Both the position numbers and the translations under genes were made by a program. Of a DNA stretch of 64,000 nucleotides, positions 1-13,115 are shown in pieces. Source of the stretch: Rosellinia necatrix (Eukaryota > Ascomycota > Sordariomycetes > Xylariales > Xylariaceae); NCBI GenBank assembly GCA_021209875.1, contig JAGYVD010000001.1, positions 372,001 to 436,000 on the forward strand. Reading direction: 5' to 3'. Position 1 is the stretch's first letter. Every line of letters starts with the position of its first letter. Under the pieces are notes generated by a model. The model did no database searches. It was given only the letters and a program-made list of their open reading frames with translations, and was not told the origin of the DNA.

Positions 1-30
1 CGTACCCGTGTCATGTGTGGGCGTAGTCAC

Positions 31-104
31 ACATACACACATACACACACACACACACATATACATACACATATACATACACATATACATACATACATAC
101 ATGC
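31..104. repeat. CA/CATA microsatellite
   Basis: Alternating CA and ACAT/ATATAC units run almost uninterrupted. The open frames across it are simple-repeat translations and not genes. Confidence 0.9.
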
Positions 105-1263
105 CAAATGCATCTGGCGTTCACGATGCATCCTCCGATCTACCTGCCTGCTGCTTTTGTGGATTTGTGTGCTCACTTTCCCCAAAGGATGGCCTGGCCT
201 GGGCGAAACTAGCTCGAACTATTTGGTCGCCCGCATCGTGTGGCGTTCGATAAGCTCTTGGCTTTTTTTTTTTTGCTGGCTGGCACACACGACTATTCCA
301 TCTACACTAAAAGCCTACCTGGGCTGAAGTAGCGTAGCGTAAGCGTAGTGTAGTGTACGGGCAGACAGACAGACAGACTAGACACCTGACGCCTGAGAGC
401 TGGCCCGGCTCCATGAGACGGAAATAAATACCGTTTTGCCTTTTCTGGCAAGAGATCATCTTTGATGGCAATGACACGCGGGGGAAGAGGTCAAGAAGAA
501 GTATGCATGTATGTATGTATGTATGTATGTACACTGCACTACACTACACACTTGATTGACCTTGGAAAGTAGAGGGAGAGAATTGACCCGATGTCGGGAT
601 ACAACCTCACATCATATGTACGCATACGAGCATGTGTGTAAGTGTATGTGTGTATATGTGTGTATGTATGTGTGCGCTCTGGTAATTTTTTATTTTTATT
701 TTTATTTTTTTTTAACATTTTCATCTCCCTTTCCTTATTAGTTCATCTAGACTGACTAAGGGACTAAGTCGGCGGCAATGATGGAGAATACAACATGCCC
801 CGCATAGCGCTCACGGCGCGGGCCAAGAATAGCTTAAGCGCATGCCATGTTGATGTGTGCTTCTTCTGCTAGTTGCTGCCAAGTGTAGTTGCTGCCAAGT
901 GCAGTGCACGGGCGGAAGCGCGGCGATAGGGATGAGCTGGGGGTGAGGTTGCACTGCTGAAGCGAGGGCGAACCGGCGGCTCTTGGAGACCGCTGGATGG
1001 TCGGTATTTTCGGATAGACGCTCGTTCGTTTAGTCAGTCTGTCAGTCAGTCAGTCGAACGAGGGAGTCAAATATGCAGGCACTTATTTGGACTTGCATAA
1101 CACCCAACCTCCTCCCTAATGCATAACATGGAATAACTAAATAAGTTTGTTTGCTCCGTCGTCGATCATCACAATACCTAGTTATCCCCGGACCGCCGGG
1201 TTGGCAATTTTACGAGCGTTTGTCCTGCCGTGATGTTCGTAAAAGGTGGTGGGTAAAATGAAG

Positions 1264-1326
1264 GTACATACATACATACATACATACATACATACATACA
1301 TACATACATACACACATACATACAAC
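1264..1326. repeat. (ACAT)n microsatellite
   Basis: About fifteen tandem ACAT units, the longest tetranucleotide run in this part of the window. Confidence 0.95.
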
Positions 1327-2491
1327 TACATGACGGGAACCCCTATCTTGACAAGGGGGTCATTGCCGCCGCCGGTAAGGCTAGGAATAGACGTTCGTCC
1401 TGATTCAGCCACCAAAAAGATGGCGTGCCGCTGCTCGCAACGGTAGAGACATGACTCGAAAATGTGACAGGTCGTCTCTTAAACGTCCGGCGAGCGGGAA
1501 GCATAGATTCGGTCGTTGGCTTTTTGGCTTTTGACTTTTTGGCGTTTTTACAATCTCGGTGCCTTGCATTTGAGGCGCATCATCTGACCCGAGGTCTGAG
1601 ATGACCCCTAGTTGTCTCCGGATGGGTGAGATAGATAATGACGCGAGCTTACGGGTAAGACAGGAACATAACCATAGCTTGCCGCATTCGGATCAAATGC
1701 TTCCTCACAGTTCGGTACAGAGGTAATTTAAGTGTGTTGGCGCAATTTGAGTTTTGTTGGCTTTGCGCCCTGAATAACTACAAGGTAGGTAAACCTAGGT
1801 TACCTTAGTTATCCATAAGTAACTATGTAACTACTGTGTAGGTCTTCCGACACACCATGTTAACCCGGATCCCGACGGGAAGAGATAAAAAAAAAAAAAA
1901 CATCGATGATGATGAGGATAAGGATGCGGATGAGGATTAGGATGATAAATGAAGCCACCGCAACAACACACCTGATCTAGAGCTAAGACGGAAAGAGGAA
2001 GGAGGAAGAATAAACTAAAAACTGATGATGCGGGTTTTGGGGGTACTCTCCTTGCCCGCTCGTGACAGGGAAAACAAGACGATACGATATGATAAGTGAT
2101 GCGATTTGGCAATCGAATATTTGCTCCTCGTCCATTTTCCAATTCCACGGAAGCGGGCGGGCGGGCGGAGAGGACATTTGTCGGTCTCAAAAAGAGGCCA
2201 GGGGGGTTTAAGTCCACCCCCGACTTACCGACTTGGGAGCTCCCGTCAGCGCCTAGCCAGGGGTACGTTCGACAAACCCCAGGCCCTTTTAGCCCCCCGC
2301 CTAGGGTGTAGTGTACATACATACACTACATACTTCATAGTAAATGCTTGTAGGCTGTCCCTGAGGCGCGAACCAGTAAGATGAGGGGGGAGGGGAGGGG
2401 GGGCAAGCCGTCGCGGGAAAAGCTCCGAAACATTTACACAGCGGTGTTTCTGTTTCAAGAATTCCTGCTAGTTAAGTAATAAAACTAAACC

Positions 2492-2529
<38 letters not shown>
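2492..2529. repeat. (CAG)n/(TAG)n trinucleotide repeat
   Basis: Nine CAG units pass into TAG units. The reverse complement reads as a poly-leucine run, but there is no supporting gene around it. Confidence 0.9.
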
Positions 2530-3529
2530 ACAGTAGCAGAAGTAGCAACACCACCCCTCCGGTAACAGAAATGATCCCCTCTTCTCGTGACGGGAAATTG
2601 GGGGAGGAAGAGGGGAGAGGAGAGGGAGGGAAAGGGAAGCCGCAAGAATATCCGCATTTCCACCACAAAAGGCAAAAGGCGAGAGAGAGAGAGAGTGTGA
2701 ACCCGACGCGACCACTTCCGTCTCCTCCTTTGCAGCATGTCGCGACGGCTTCACCCGGGCGTCTATGTGCACTATGTGTGCGCGTCCAAAGTTTGGTGAG
2801 TTACATCGTTACATAGTGTACATACGCCCGGACGGAACGAAGAGGCTAAGAAGATAGGGGGGCAATACACTACACTACACTTTTGATGGGTGAAGCGCGC
2901 CCACGTGCGCAAAGTCGATGGGAGGGTTTCCCGGGGCGGGGGGGAGAGGGGGGCTGCTTAAAAGGAGATTGGAAACTTGACCCGTTTTGGGGGTTGTTCG
3001 ACCGTGACAAGCGTTTACCTGGTGCTGGCTAGTTGGCTACCTAGTTTGCGGTTTGGCTGCACACTACGGTCTATGTACTTTGTGTATATGATAATGTAGC
3101 AGCGCATGCTGTACGGATGGATGTATAGCTAGTGTAGTGGGCAAGGTAACTAAGGTGGTTTATAGCTACATATTACCTGCAGTAGTAGTGGTGGTGGTGG
3201 TGGCGACGGTGGTGGTGCTTGCTGTGTGCTGTGTAGGTTTTGGGCAATTTAATATTGTTGGGGGCGTCACATCGCCTCCATTTCGTATCTCGGCTACATT
3301 ACGGTACGGAAGACACACCGCCACCGGGGGCATCAAGATGGGAGATGGGACAAGAAAAAAAAAAAAAAAAAAAAAAGGGTAGAAAAGGGCACCGGATCGA
3401 TTATAGTGTAGTGTAGTATTACCCCCCCAAAGCCATGCCACCATGACAAGGCAGCCGACAATGATGGAACGGAGCGACTGGGTGCGGGCTGATGGAACAC
3501 CGACTTACATGCTTGCTCTGTATGTTGTG

Positions 3530-3573
3530 TATGTATGTTATGTATGTATGTATGTATGTATGTATGTATGTAT
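3530..3573. repeat. (TATG)n microsatellite
   Basis: Tandem TATG units in the orientation opposite to the ACAT run near 1264. Confidence 0.95.
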
Positions 3574-5068
3574 CTAGGTTAGGTAACTAGTTAATTAGCA
3601 ACGACATACAGAACCCAGTAGGTAACCCGTATGTGTCCCTTGGCGGCTTCGGTGCGGACCGTGGCGAGCTGTGTTGTGCTGTTGTGCTGTTGTGTTGTTG
3701 TTCACTCAATTGACCGCTCTACTCCGTATAACCTAGATAACTTACAAGTAGGATTCATCCGCCGAGATGCAGAGGAGTGCCGTAGCGTACCGTACAGTGC
3801 TTTGTAACTATGTGCTGTGAAGGCCTGTGTTTTTGTTCGTTGTTCTAGAAAACCCAAGAGGGGCGCGCGGCCAAAGCTGGGCCAATCGAGATTGTACACG
3901 ACCACCCTGCCGCATGTTTCATGGCCTTGCGGGAGAAGTGGCCTGTCAGCCTCTTGTTCTAGTCGCCAGGTGCTGGGCTCCGTTCCCGAACTGGGGTGTT
4001 ATTGTCATCCTGAGTGTGAGGAGGTGACCAATAGGGAAATAAGATCGTGGGGGGGACATGAAGGCAGGCTTATGTATGTGTGTGTATGTATGTGTGTATG
4101 TGGTGTTAGTAGGACTGCCGTCTTCGCTCCGCTCCGAATCCTGCTTGTTACAGAAACCTCGGCTTACGCCATCTGACTGGCTCGATCACAGCGAGCTACC
4201 AGGTAGCGGCTCGAGTTTGTTGCTGATGATGTCCACTTACATCTAGTTACAGCATGTATGCGACGCTGTTATTCGCCCCGATAACTGCGAGGCACAAGCG
4301 ACGAAGAAAAAAAAAAATTAAAAAAAAAAAAAAAAATTAAAAACTTAGGAACCGGACTCCGTAGCCGTCGCATATACGGGGTTCTCATATCGGGATTCTT
4401 TTCAGCCCAGACGCGTCTGCTCAAATATGGTAGTTATTATACCAAACGGACCAAAAGCCGGCCGCCCTCAATTGCCGTAGCACATGTGATACAGCATGTA
4501 CTACGTACTATGTAACGAGACGAGGCGAGACGAGAGCACGACGAGAGGCATTTACCGCATTTACATAGTAATAGTGTCGAGTCCTACCACTTTACGCATC
4601 CCTGTCCGCCATCCACCTCACAGGGCACATCTGCAGGCATCGAGGAGCGAGGAGAGACCAAAAGTCGATTGACGATGCTGATTCGCTTGTGCCTGGATTG
4701 CGGGCTCGACCAGGCCAGGCTAGGGATCCCTTCGCCAAAGCACACTATTAAACACCGAGAGCGTCAACTATGCTTACAAGTACACTAAAGTAGTGTAGTG
4801 TAGTGTAGTTAGTGTGCGTAGACCCGGCACAGAATGCCTATAGAACCCGATGCTAAGCAGGGGAGTGCTGGCGAATTAGGGGGGCCCCTATCCCCAAACG
4901 GTCGTTAGATCTGGAATGTTTCTCGCGCGCGCAGATCACGGTCGCGATGTGCGGTCGTGAACCACGCCGAACACATGGCACCTCTCGGGCCTGGTCCCTG
5001 GCCACCTGGCTGTCACACACACGCACACACACGCGCATACACACCTTGGCGGCCTTATCGAGCACTCT

Positions 5069-5081
5069 TTTATTATTATTG

Positions 5082-5113
<32 letters not shown>

Positions 5114-5114
5114 T
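5069..5114. repeat. (TTA)n microsatellite
   Basis: Tandem TTA units interrupted by two TTG units. They produce artificial poly-Leu, poly-Tyr and poly-Ile frames on both strands. Confidence 0.95.
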
Positions 5115-6356
5115 TCAAGCTTCGGGAAAAGGATATCCAGTAGTCAGCGGTCGAGTAGTGTAAAACATGGCGGTGCCACATACCACATATAGAGAGATGA
5201 AAGGGCGGATGGGGAGCGGGCGGTGTGCTTCAACCGTTTCGATTACGACGAACCAACGCTTCGCAATTCATTCTTCTGCCGTTTCGTTTTTATCCCCTAT
5301 ATCCCGGCATGACACAAGAGCGAGACCTCCGAGTAGGTTATCCAGAGGCAAAGAGAGGGCGAGGGAAACGAGGAAAGAGAAAGATAGGCAGATGAGTTCC
5401 GCAGCTCTTCAATTCATGGATTACGACGCCCAGAAGAAACAGCGGTCGAATGTTATGGTATGGTACACCATGTGGGCTTTAATTTACTCGATGCCGGGCT
5501 CCAAACCAGCGTCATGGCTCGGTGGATGGATGGGGAAAAAAAAAAAAAAACAGGACAAGGCTTCTATTTCCGTCACACAATCAAGTTACACCCATCATTC
5601 TATCATCATTACCATCATCGAAGTCCTACGCCGGCTTGTGTTGTGCATACACTTCCACACTTTATATACTACGTATACCATGTATACCATGTATACCATG
5701 TGTGCACAGCCAACCAACTCAGATTAATTACAATATCACTCGGTAGGCGTGCGGCAGCGCCTTCGAGCCCCAGTCCGCAAGTCGACCCTTGTCTTGTTTG
5801 TGGGCTAGTTTTCTCTTTCGGTCCCCACGCCCGATGACACTACAGCGATCGCCCGCGCCTGTGCCCGTCGTGGGTGTGGCACCGCAAACGATGATTTGTG
5901 TCTCCATAAGTTTATGTACGACTTGCTGCCAACCCATGCTGTATCAGAACATGGGTGAACTTGTGGGTACCGACTTGTTGTGTGTGTATGTGTGTGTGTG
6001 TGTGTGTTGCTAGATGGCTGTCGTATGAAGGGGGGTTAGATCCTGCTTATACTTGTATATACAATACCAAGGTATAACTAGTCAGGGCCCATGAGACACT
6101 CGGTCGATACATAGGCAACTTGGTTATAGTAGCGTAACGTGGGAAAGGAACGGCGAAGGCGAAGGGATTCCTGCAAAGCACTAACTACCTATGTAAGTTA
6201 AACACATGTGCAGTATCAGCAAGGGCAAAGGCAAAGGCACAGGCACAGGCACAGGGAATGTCGGCTTCCTGGTAATTATTCTTTGGGGGCTAATTATGTG
6301 CACTTTGTAAAGCCGTTACAGGTCTAACACATGCCTACCGGCCTACCAGCCTACGT

Positions 6357-6359
6357 TCA

Positions 6360-6390
<31 letters not shown>

Positions 6391-6391
6391 G
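6357..6391. repeat. (ACAT)n microsatellite
   Basis: About eight ACAT units in non-coding DNA. Confidence 0.95.
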
Positions 6392-8145
6392 TACATTCAT
6401 AGGTGACTTCGTACTGTAGTGTAGTTAGTTCTCTTCTGACCGCTTCTCCTCTCCGTCACCCTTTTGCTCGGATGATGGTTTATTGCCTAGAGAATTGCTC
6501 TCCGGCCGAAGCTCTCTCGTTTCTCGTCTCTCATTTCCTCTCTTGACCGTTTCTTCCCACCGGGCGAGCAAGCTGTGTGTTTACACCTGTCGCTAGCTGC
6601 AGTTTCCTGGCCAAACAGAACGTGTGGCGTCGGATCAGCGGCGGCTTGCGCTTGTCTCTTAAACATAGCGTACCACACAAATATCGGGTGCAGATAGCCT
6701 GCATCTCCCATCTGCACGCCCAGCCCAAGCAAAGACCCCAACGAAGACCCCCAAGGCCCACTACACACACCGAACAGCTCGCACCACCCTATCACCCATC
6801 CGGCTACCCGTCCTGCCACTCGCTGCAGCTGGGCTGGCAGGCAGGCAGAGGGGAGGAGCTGCGGAGGAGGAGGTGGTAGCTCGACTAGGCTCCGTCTGGG
6901 AGCAGTAGTGGTGGCGGGTTCGATCGCTTCTTTCCCTCATAAAACTAGCTCACGGCCAGCTAGCTGGCCCTGCGGAGTTCCCTTGTCTTGATACAGCAGG
7001 CCGGGAGCTCTTCCTCCAAGCGTATTACCGTAGCATCCTCACCTTGGGGGGCCCCTCTTTCTTAGTATTCACTTATCTATAACCTAACCTGCCCGCCCTC
7101 GCCTGGCCTACCTTGCCCCCCCTCCCCCCTCCCTCTCCCATCTAGCTCGTTCGAGCTTCCCCTTCTCTCGTATCCTCTCTCTCACCAGCTGAGCCGAGGG
7201 GAAACTCCAATCTCGCATAATTGCCGAGCGGGTCCCACCGTGTGTGCGTGTGCGTGTGCGTGCTTGGTCTCTCTCTCTCCCTCACCTTGAGTTGTAGAGA
7301 GCATAAGCTCTTATACCGATGAGCGGGCTCTCATAGCAGGCACCCCATCTTCAAGCTTCCTGTCGCTCGTTATACCCTCCTTCTCTGCACCAACTCGTTT
7401 GGTTTCGGAAGCCCATTGTTAGGGTCTGTTCGATTACTTCGGATCCTTGAAAGTGTTAGTTCACCCCAATGCGTTTCTTGGTTTTCTCCCAGCCTGTGAC
7501 AGCACTGCCTAGAGCTACTCCAACGTCCGTGCAAGTGTGAGGAGCGAAGCCGGAACAGCCATGCAATACAGAGGGGCGTCCATGATTTCTGTAGCAAATA
7601 TGGCTATTGGGTCAATTACTGGCTAGACCGTCGAAGGAGGCATTTGGCCAGCTCCCTATGTTGAAATTACTGGATTGGCACCTCTGAATTGCATCAAACT
7701 GACCACTTGTCATTGTAGGGCCTTTCAAAAATACCAGAGCTGCTGTCGAGATATAGGGGGAATCGGGCATCACAGTGATTTGAGCTTCAGTTGGGTTTCG
7801 GTTGGCGATCGACTATCAATCAATCTGGAGGGACGGGGCCGTGGACCTTGGCTTGTCTGTTACCTCCGCAAGGCTCATGGCTATTCCAGTTAGGACAGTA
7901 CCACAACCCCCTTGGAACATCATCAGATTCTCGTAACGCTGGCTCGACGACATCCCCGAACCTTTTTCGACGACTCTTTTCACGAACATCTCGCCTTCAA
8001 CGTTTTACCGCTCACGATATTACCCAGTCCATCTAACACTCGGGATTCGCCTCTGAGAGTTTTGCTCGCTAGAACGAGGCGAGCACTCGCTGACTTACCT
8101 ATACTTCGCCGTACAGTCGATCGATCCGCCACCACACGTCCCACG

Positions 8146-8976
8146 ATGGAGAAGCGGGACAGCGGCGCCCTGAACCACGACACGCTGGTCACCGTGCTGA
8201 GCACCGTGTTCGCCATCGTCGGCGTGGTGCTGATAGCGGTGGTGGGGATATGGTTCCTGCAGAGCCGGCGGCGGCGTAGGATATTCAACCGGGGCTTGAC
8301 GCCGATCGGGGACGAGGAGATCGCGACGTGGAAGGTCGGGCGGTCGGACGACAAGGAGACGGAGGCGTACGGGGGGGCGGCGCGGCCGAGCCACGCGTCC
8401 AAGGAATCGACGAGCTCGGCGCGGATCCAGTACCAGAGGAGCGGCGGGGGGAGCGGCGGGGCCCGGCCGTCCACGGACACGGCGACGGCGCCGAGGTCGT
8501 TCATCAACGGCGGGGGGTTCAGCATGGACCTGCCGCGCGCGCCCGAGGCGGCCGCGTTCGCGCGGGCCCCCAACGCCCGCACCGGCCTCACGGACGAGGC
8601 CATCCCCGGCGACGACCCCTTCGTGCCCCCGCTGAAGCGCCAGCCCTCGCGCCTCACGAAGCTGCCCCCCGGCCTGTCGCGGAACCCGAGCCGGTCCAAC
8701 AGCCGCACCCGCATCGCCCGCAGCCAGAGCCACTCGGAGCACTGGCACCGGAGCGCCGAGTCGTCGCCGTCCGGGTCGAGGGCCACGAGCTCGTACGGCG
8801 TTGGCGTCGGCGTCGGCGTCGGCGGCAGCGGCGTGGGCGGGCACTCGCGCATCTACTCCTCCTCGTCGATCCCGCCGCAGCTCCCCGGCGGCGACAGGGA
8901 CGCCTACGTAGGGTTATCGCCACCGCCGTCGAGACGGCAGCAGCAGCAGGAGATCATCGGGCAGGCCCTGGGCTAG
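8146..8976 (+). CDS. Single-pass membrane protein with basic juxtamembrane motif and disordered Ser/Gly/Pro tail
   Basis: A single-exon frame of 276 residues. The frame is open further upstream, but the ATG at 8146 (MEKRDSG) is preferred because it puts one strong hydrophobic segment (about residues 14-38) directly after a short N-terminus. A stop-transfer cluster of five arginines (41-45) follows, predicting an N-out, C-in single-pass protein. After it comes a compact patch (RIFNRGLTPIGDEEIATWK, residues 45-63) that looks like the only folded or conserved cytoplasmic element. The rest is low-complexity Gly/Ser/Pro/Arg with a second charged patch (DEAIPGDDPFVPPLKRQPSR), a Gly-Val run and a QQQQ run near the end. 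It resembles fungal hypothetical single-TM proteins. I do not know its function. The very high GC coding bias contrasts with the surrounding DNA and supports a real gene. Confidence 0.75.
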   Translation: MEKRDSGALNHDTLVTVLSTVFAIVGVVLIAVVGIWFLQSRRRRRIFNRGLTPIGDEEIATWKVGRSDDKETEAYGGAARPSHASKESTSSARIQYQRSGGGSGGARPSTDTATAPRSFINGGGFSMDLPRAPEAAAFARAPNARTGLTDEAIPGDDPFVPPLKRQPSRLTKLPPGLSRNPSRSNSRTRIARSQSHSEHWHRSAESSPSGSRATSSYGVGVGVGVGGSGVGGHSRIYSSSSIPPQLPGGDRDAYVGLSPPPSRRQQQQEIIGQALG

Positions 8977-10721
8977 GCTAGGCCGCGCAAGAATTTTTGG
9001 TCGTTCTCCCCCTTCCTCCCCCTTCCCTCGCCGCTTCCGGCCCTGGCTGGACTGGGTTCCCTGACGAAATACAACAACACATATATATAACACACAGGTA
9101 GACCGGGTCCGTCTGTTACACTTTTATAGCGATTTCGGCGAAATCCCAAGGGATCGGCACGGCACGACTCCCCCCTTCCCAAATCCCCGGTCCACACGCG
9201 TTTCCATGATTCGCTTGCGAGAGGAAAAAAAAAAACGTGGGGAGCAATTTTTTTTTCTCTCCAGGAAACCTGTACGCGCTCCGGTTTTGGATTCTTTGGT
9301 CCTCCCTGTTTTTTTTTTTATCGCAGATGATGATGATGCCCTGCGATCTTCTTGCGAATGGCGTGCAAGTGAGAAAAAAACAACAACAGCAGTCTATAGA
9401 GCCCAAAAAAATACAACACAACGCGTCTTCGGCGCTACGTTCTACCAAATACGGCCCCCTTTGGCTTTCTCCTTTTTTTTTTGATTCCTCCTGACAATTC
9501 TCTAACGCGCACGCACAAAAACCCCACACCCACTCTGCCTCCCCCTTCACTAATTAGAATCGCATTAGTTTTTTTTAAGCACTACTATCATTGTTCCCCT
9601 CAATGTTTTATGGAGTTTCCGGGACTTTAGACGCCCGTCGAGATGCGAAGGATATACCCCAACCGCCAGAATGGCCTCTTTCAGTTTCAGCTTCACTTGA
9701 GGAGCGGCCTTTTTCTTGTCTCGAACTAGCGAAAACTGCTTCTTCTGCTTCTTCTCTTGCTTCCTTGGATTTTCTCCTTTTGGTGGATTTGATGTAGGAA
9801 CTGGTGGTTACGTAAGTGGCACGGGAGGCAACTTACCACACAACGAGCGGGAGAAATTGCGAGAAACGAACCGTCTCTCGTTTCTTTCCTCCCGCGCGGG
9901 ATGGTTCACGGAGAGATGATGGGCGGGTTTTGATGAGATGTATTGCGCGGAGAAATAGGATATGTGAGATGGTTTGGATGTAGTGAATGATGCGCTTGCG
10001 CTGTGTTTCAACCAGCACCGCTGGCTGGACGAACGGGAGTGATTTGCGCCATGATCATATACATGTACGATCAATTTACTCAATTGATCGCGAAAACGAA
10101 ACAAATCTTTGAGAACAAACTCCGCCGGCCATCGTAGTGTCGAGAATGTTCAATTGTAGCAGTCATTAGATTACGTTTGTCCCCCATCATATCGTGGCCA
10201 ATGTCCCCAGTATGCTTGTAGTTTACCTTGGTATTCGCTTATATGTACATTTATCTATACACATCTCGGTTCGTTTTTCTTGATAAGCGCAAGCTATAGG
10301 CATTTGCAAGTTGTATACTACGTCCGAGTACTTGGGACGAATCGAGAGATAGAGAGGCAGGCTTAACCTTGACGACCAGGTTGTTGACGAGTTCTCAGTC
10401 TCCCCCCGTCTCCATCGACCCCTTCGCTTGGCGCGGGCGGGTTTTTCTTCTCCACGAGCAGGGCCGGACCAGGAAGGGTGGTGGTATCAGAAACACCCAT
10501 CATGTATGTAACATTAGGTCACTCGGGTTTCCCATCGGCATCGATCGGCGGGCGGGTGATCGGATAAGATGAAACGCGAAACTGATCCCCCCTTCCCCAG
10601 AGTTGGGCTTGGGCGAACTGAGGTAGCGGGCGCGCGCCGCGTTTCCGACCGACCCAGCAAAGCACCAACAGCAGTAGCAACACCTCATGACCGACTAACT
10701 CACTGACTTGACCCCTCCTTG

Positions 10722-10741
10722 TATATATATATATATATATA
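10722..10741. repeat. (AT)n dinucleotide repeat
   Basis: Uninterrupted TA dinucleotides in non-coding DNA. Confidence 0.95.
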
Positions 10742-12864
10742 CTTTTTTATTTATTTTTTATCTAACCCACCCCATTTGAAGCGCCGGCTCCTTCCTCCCC
10801 CACCCCCACACGGGGCCACTTGGATAGGCCGGTTGAGGCCTCGATGACGCGACAGCGACACCCCGGAGTCAGAACGCCTGCGTTGACTCAGAGTTCGGGG
10901 TGGGTGGGCTGATGATGGTGGGAACAGCAGGGTAGGGTGCCTGGCGAGGCGACTATGTTCGGCGTTGGAAATTCTCGGCTCACCTACCGGATCCAAGAGA
11001 CGTAGATAAACACCTCCCTCCCCCCCTCCCCTTATCGGTCCGATGACAGAATGCCAACACCCTCCAGAGACACGCAATGCGCCGGTGTCAGGCCTGACGG
11101 GTTGGAGAAAATAGTCGACGCAGACGGCGGGGTTAGCTGCGGCAATGGTCCGACTGCTGCCTAGCAGCGGCCTTCATTCGCGATTTGTGGGAAAGGGGCC
11201 TGCTCCTCCTTCTTCGTAGCAAAGCCCTGCATAGTAGCTCGAGGTGGTGGGTGAAAGGCGAATTCATCACCAAGGCGGGAAGAGAGGTTGCGCGCCGACC
11301 GGACTGTTTCCGTAGATGTAACTGCACCTGGGTGGGCGGGTAACCTGACCGATAGGCTTCTTGGTAAGTTTCGCGTTCAAATTGTACACTCGTGTGCTTG
11401 GTCCTAGCTTTGGAAAGCATAGGGAGATGGGGAGGGATTGAACTCGCGGGACAGCTTTGGTGAAAAGCCCCAGGACTGCGCCAAGGCCCTGGCTCTATGC
11501 CTGGTTTTTTTTTTTTTTTTTTTTATCAGGCAACCTCTAGGTAAGCGGAGGAGATGCTGGACACCCCTAACCGGGCGCCCCGATGTCCCAAACAAGCGCT
11601 CTCAGATGTTACCAACTATATTTACTACATTATATTAGTTTGTTCCTCCGGCGGAAATCTAAGCTAATGGAACACTCACATCCTTCCGTATAGACTAGCA
11701 TAGGCAACCCTGAAATCGCCAAAATGGTGTTCAACTCTTCTCAAGTATACATGATGACCGCAGATATTTTAGACAGATAAGGTCAGCCTCGATCATCAAC
11801 ACCGGGGAACGGCGGCGTGGAACAGAATGGAAGAGAGATGACATCGATGGCCCGACGAGAAATGGCGAAATCAAATATGCTTGTGTATGTGGGTGCGTGA
11901 TAGAAAATTGAGTCTCTATTAGATCCCCAATCTAAATACATAACTAGTCTAATGCTCAATGACCAAGTTCCAAATGAATATTACTGTCAATAGGCAGGTG
12001 TGAGTTCATAATCTTTCGGAGCATTCGACAACAGTAGTCAAGATCTCCAGAATGAGGCAGGCAGAAATTCTAGGCTCGCCCTAGGCCGGCCATGTGGCAC
12101 GCCACTCAGGTGGACTCGAAAGTGCTGCAGTCGGGATCCTGGATGGACTTGTTTGGGGACAAGACGGGCAGGGTACTGTTTCTGCAATTGTTACCTGGTT
12201 TTGTTAAACTCGTAGAGAGAACGGAGAAGTTTCCGAGTTGGGGTCATCGCCATACCTTAAATACTCCTTTTCGTATGTGATTGTTTGGTGTTTGAAATAT
12301 AGGGCCATGTCGAAATTCCTTGGAAAGAACTGCCTACAGCTCCGCCACGAATCAATGAAGGCGGTATTGACTTGATCCCTAGTTCCATATAGGAAGAGGG
12401 CATGGTAGCTAGAAGGCCTATACTAGAAGGCACTACTTAGACTTACGAAAGAAGGCGCCGACATGAATGCAGATTGAGAATATTTATTTTCTCTCCTTTA
12501 TTTTCAGGGTGATGACACGGCAATGGTCAGTAGGCGAAACTCAAAGGACATAATAATCCGGGCATTCCTATAGCCTCACTATGGTTACGCCGGTAGTGAA
12601 AAGAGCGTTATCTAAGCTCTGACTTGGTTAGTCGACCTTGCGGTCTCAAGGAATGTTGTAAACCGTAGATTTAAGTTTACTATGAACTAGAAATCCATTC
12701 ATCCATTCATCTATCGTTCGACCCTAACCATCGACAGTATACTCATATTATCCGCTACTAGCCGCTAGAAAAGACGGTTTGCCTCGTAGGTGATTTCATA
12801 TTTCAGCAATTTGCCCAATCAACCGTGCCTGATCCCGTGCCATTTTATTGCGTGTAACTAGAAT

Positions 12865-12869
12865 GTGGG
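12865..12869. repeat. Target-site duplication, left copy (GTGGG)
   Basis: GTGGG immediately precedes the 5' LTR and is repeated exactly after the 3' LTR. Five bases is the usual length for Ty3/Gypsy integration. Confidence 0.92.
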
Positions 12870-13115
12870 TGTTAAGATACAGGAGTACAGATTGAGATAC
12901 GGAAGTATATCACCTTACAGACCTACTTAGGGATCTATTAATAACCCACTGGATCTTTTGTGCTTTTATTTACGAACTGCTGTATTACTAGCTTTATTTT
13001 TTTTTTTATTAACTAAAAAATTGAAGTTATATATTAGTTTTAATTTAAAATTTTTGTTGTATTAGCTGTAGTTAGCAATATAATATTATTATTTTATATG
13101 CTGCTGGCTTTTATA
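12870..13115 (+). repeat. 5' LTR (246 bp)
   Basis: Aligns base for base in length with 27576-27821. Its outer half (to about 12960) keeps C and G bases that are T and A in the other copy. Its inner half is heavily mutated. The TG start is intact, and the terminal CA has become TA. Confidence 0.93.

Larger units (their letters stand above)
1..8145. other. Gene-poor, microsatellite-rich interval upstream of the first gene
   Basis: I see no reading frame here with credible coding character. Open frames are short and mostly translate simple repeats (His/Tyr/Thr runs from CATA repeats, Leu runs from CAG repeats read in reverse). The interval is packed with CATA/TATG, CA and CAG microsatellites, homopolymer A/T runs and recurring TAGTG-type pentamer runs. 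The last 1.6 kb before the gene at 8146 is pyrimidine-rich and is the likely promoter and 5' leader of that gene. A spliced leader or non-coding RNA cannot be excluded from sequence alone. Confidence 0.6.
8977..12869. other. Non-coding interval between the membrane-protein gene and the LTR element
   Basis: I see no convincing gene. The first few hundred bases carry T-rich tracts suitable for a 3' end. A minus-strand basic frame around 9575-9800 was considered and rejected. The remainder holds an (AT)n run at 10722-10741, a T18 tract near 11503 and scattered short frames without start or codon support. Local AT content rises gradually in the last kilobase before the retroelement. Confidence 0.5.

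Noticed and set aside
2468..2772. Minus-strand frames with long leucine, cysteine or alanine runs
   Set aside because: They are translations of a CAG/TAG microsatellite in different frames with no flanking coding sequence.
9575..10104. Minus-strand two-exon gene encoding a Lys-rich basic peptide (KKQKKQFSLVRDKKKAA)
   Set aside because: The only junction that joins the frames needs a 36-nt intron, shorter than fungal introns normally are. The first exon has no recognisable content and there is no family match.
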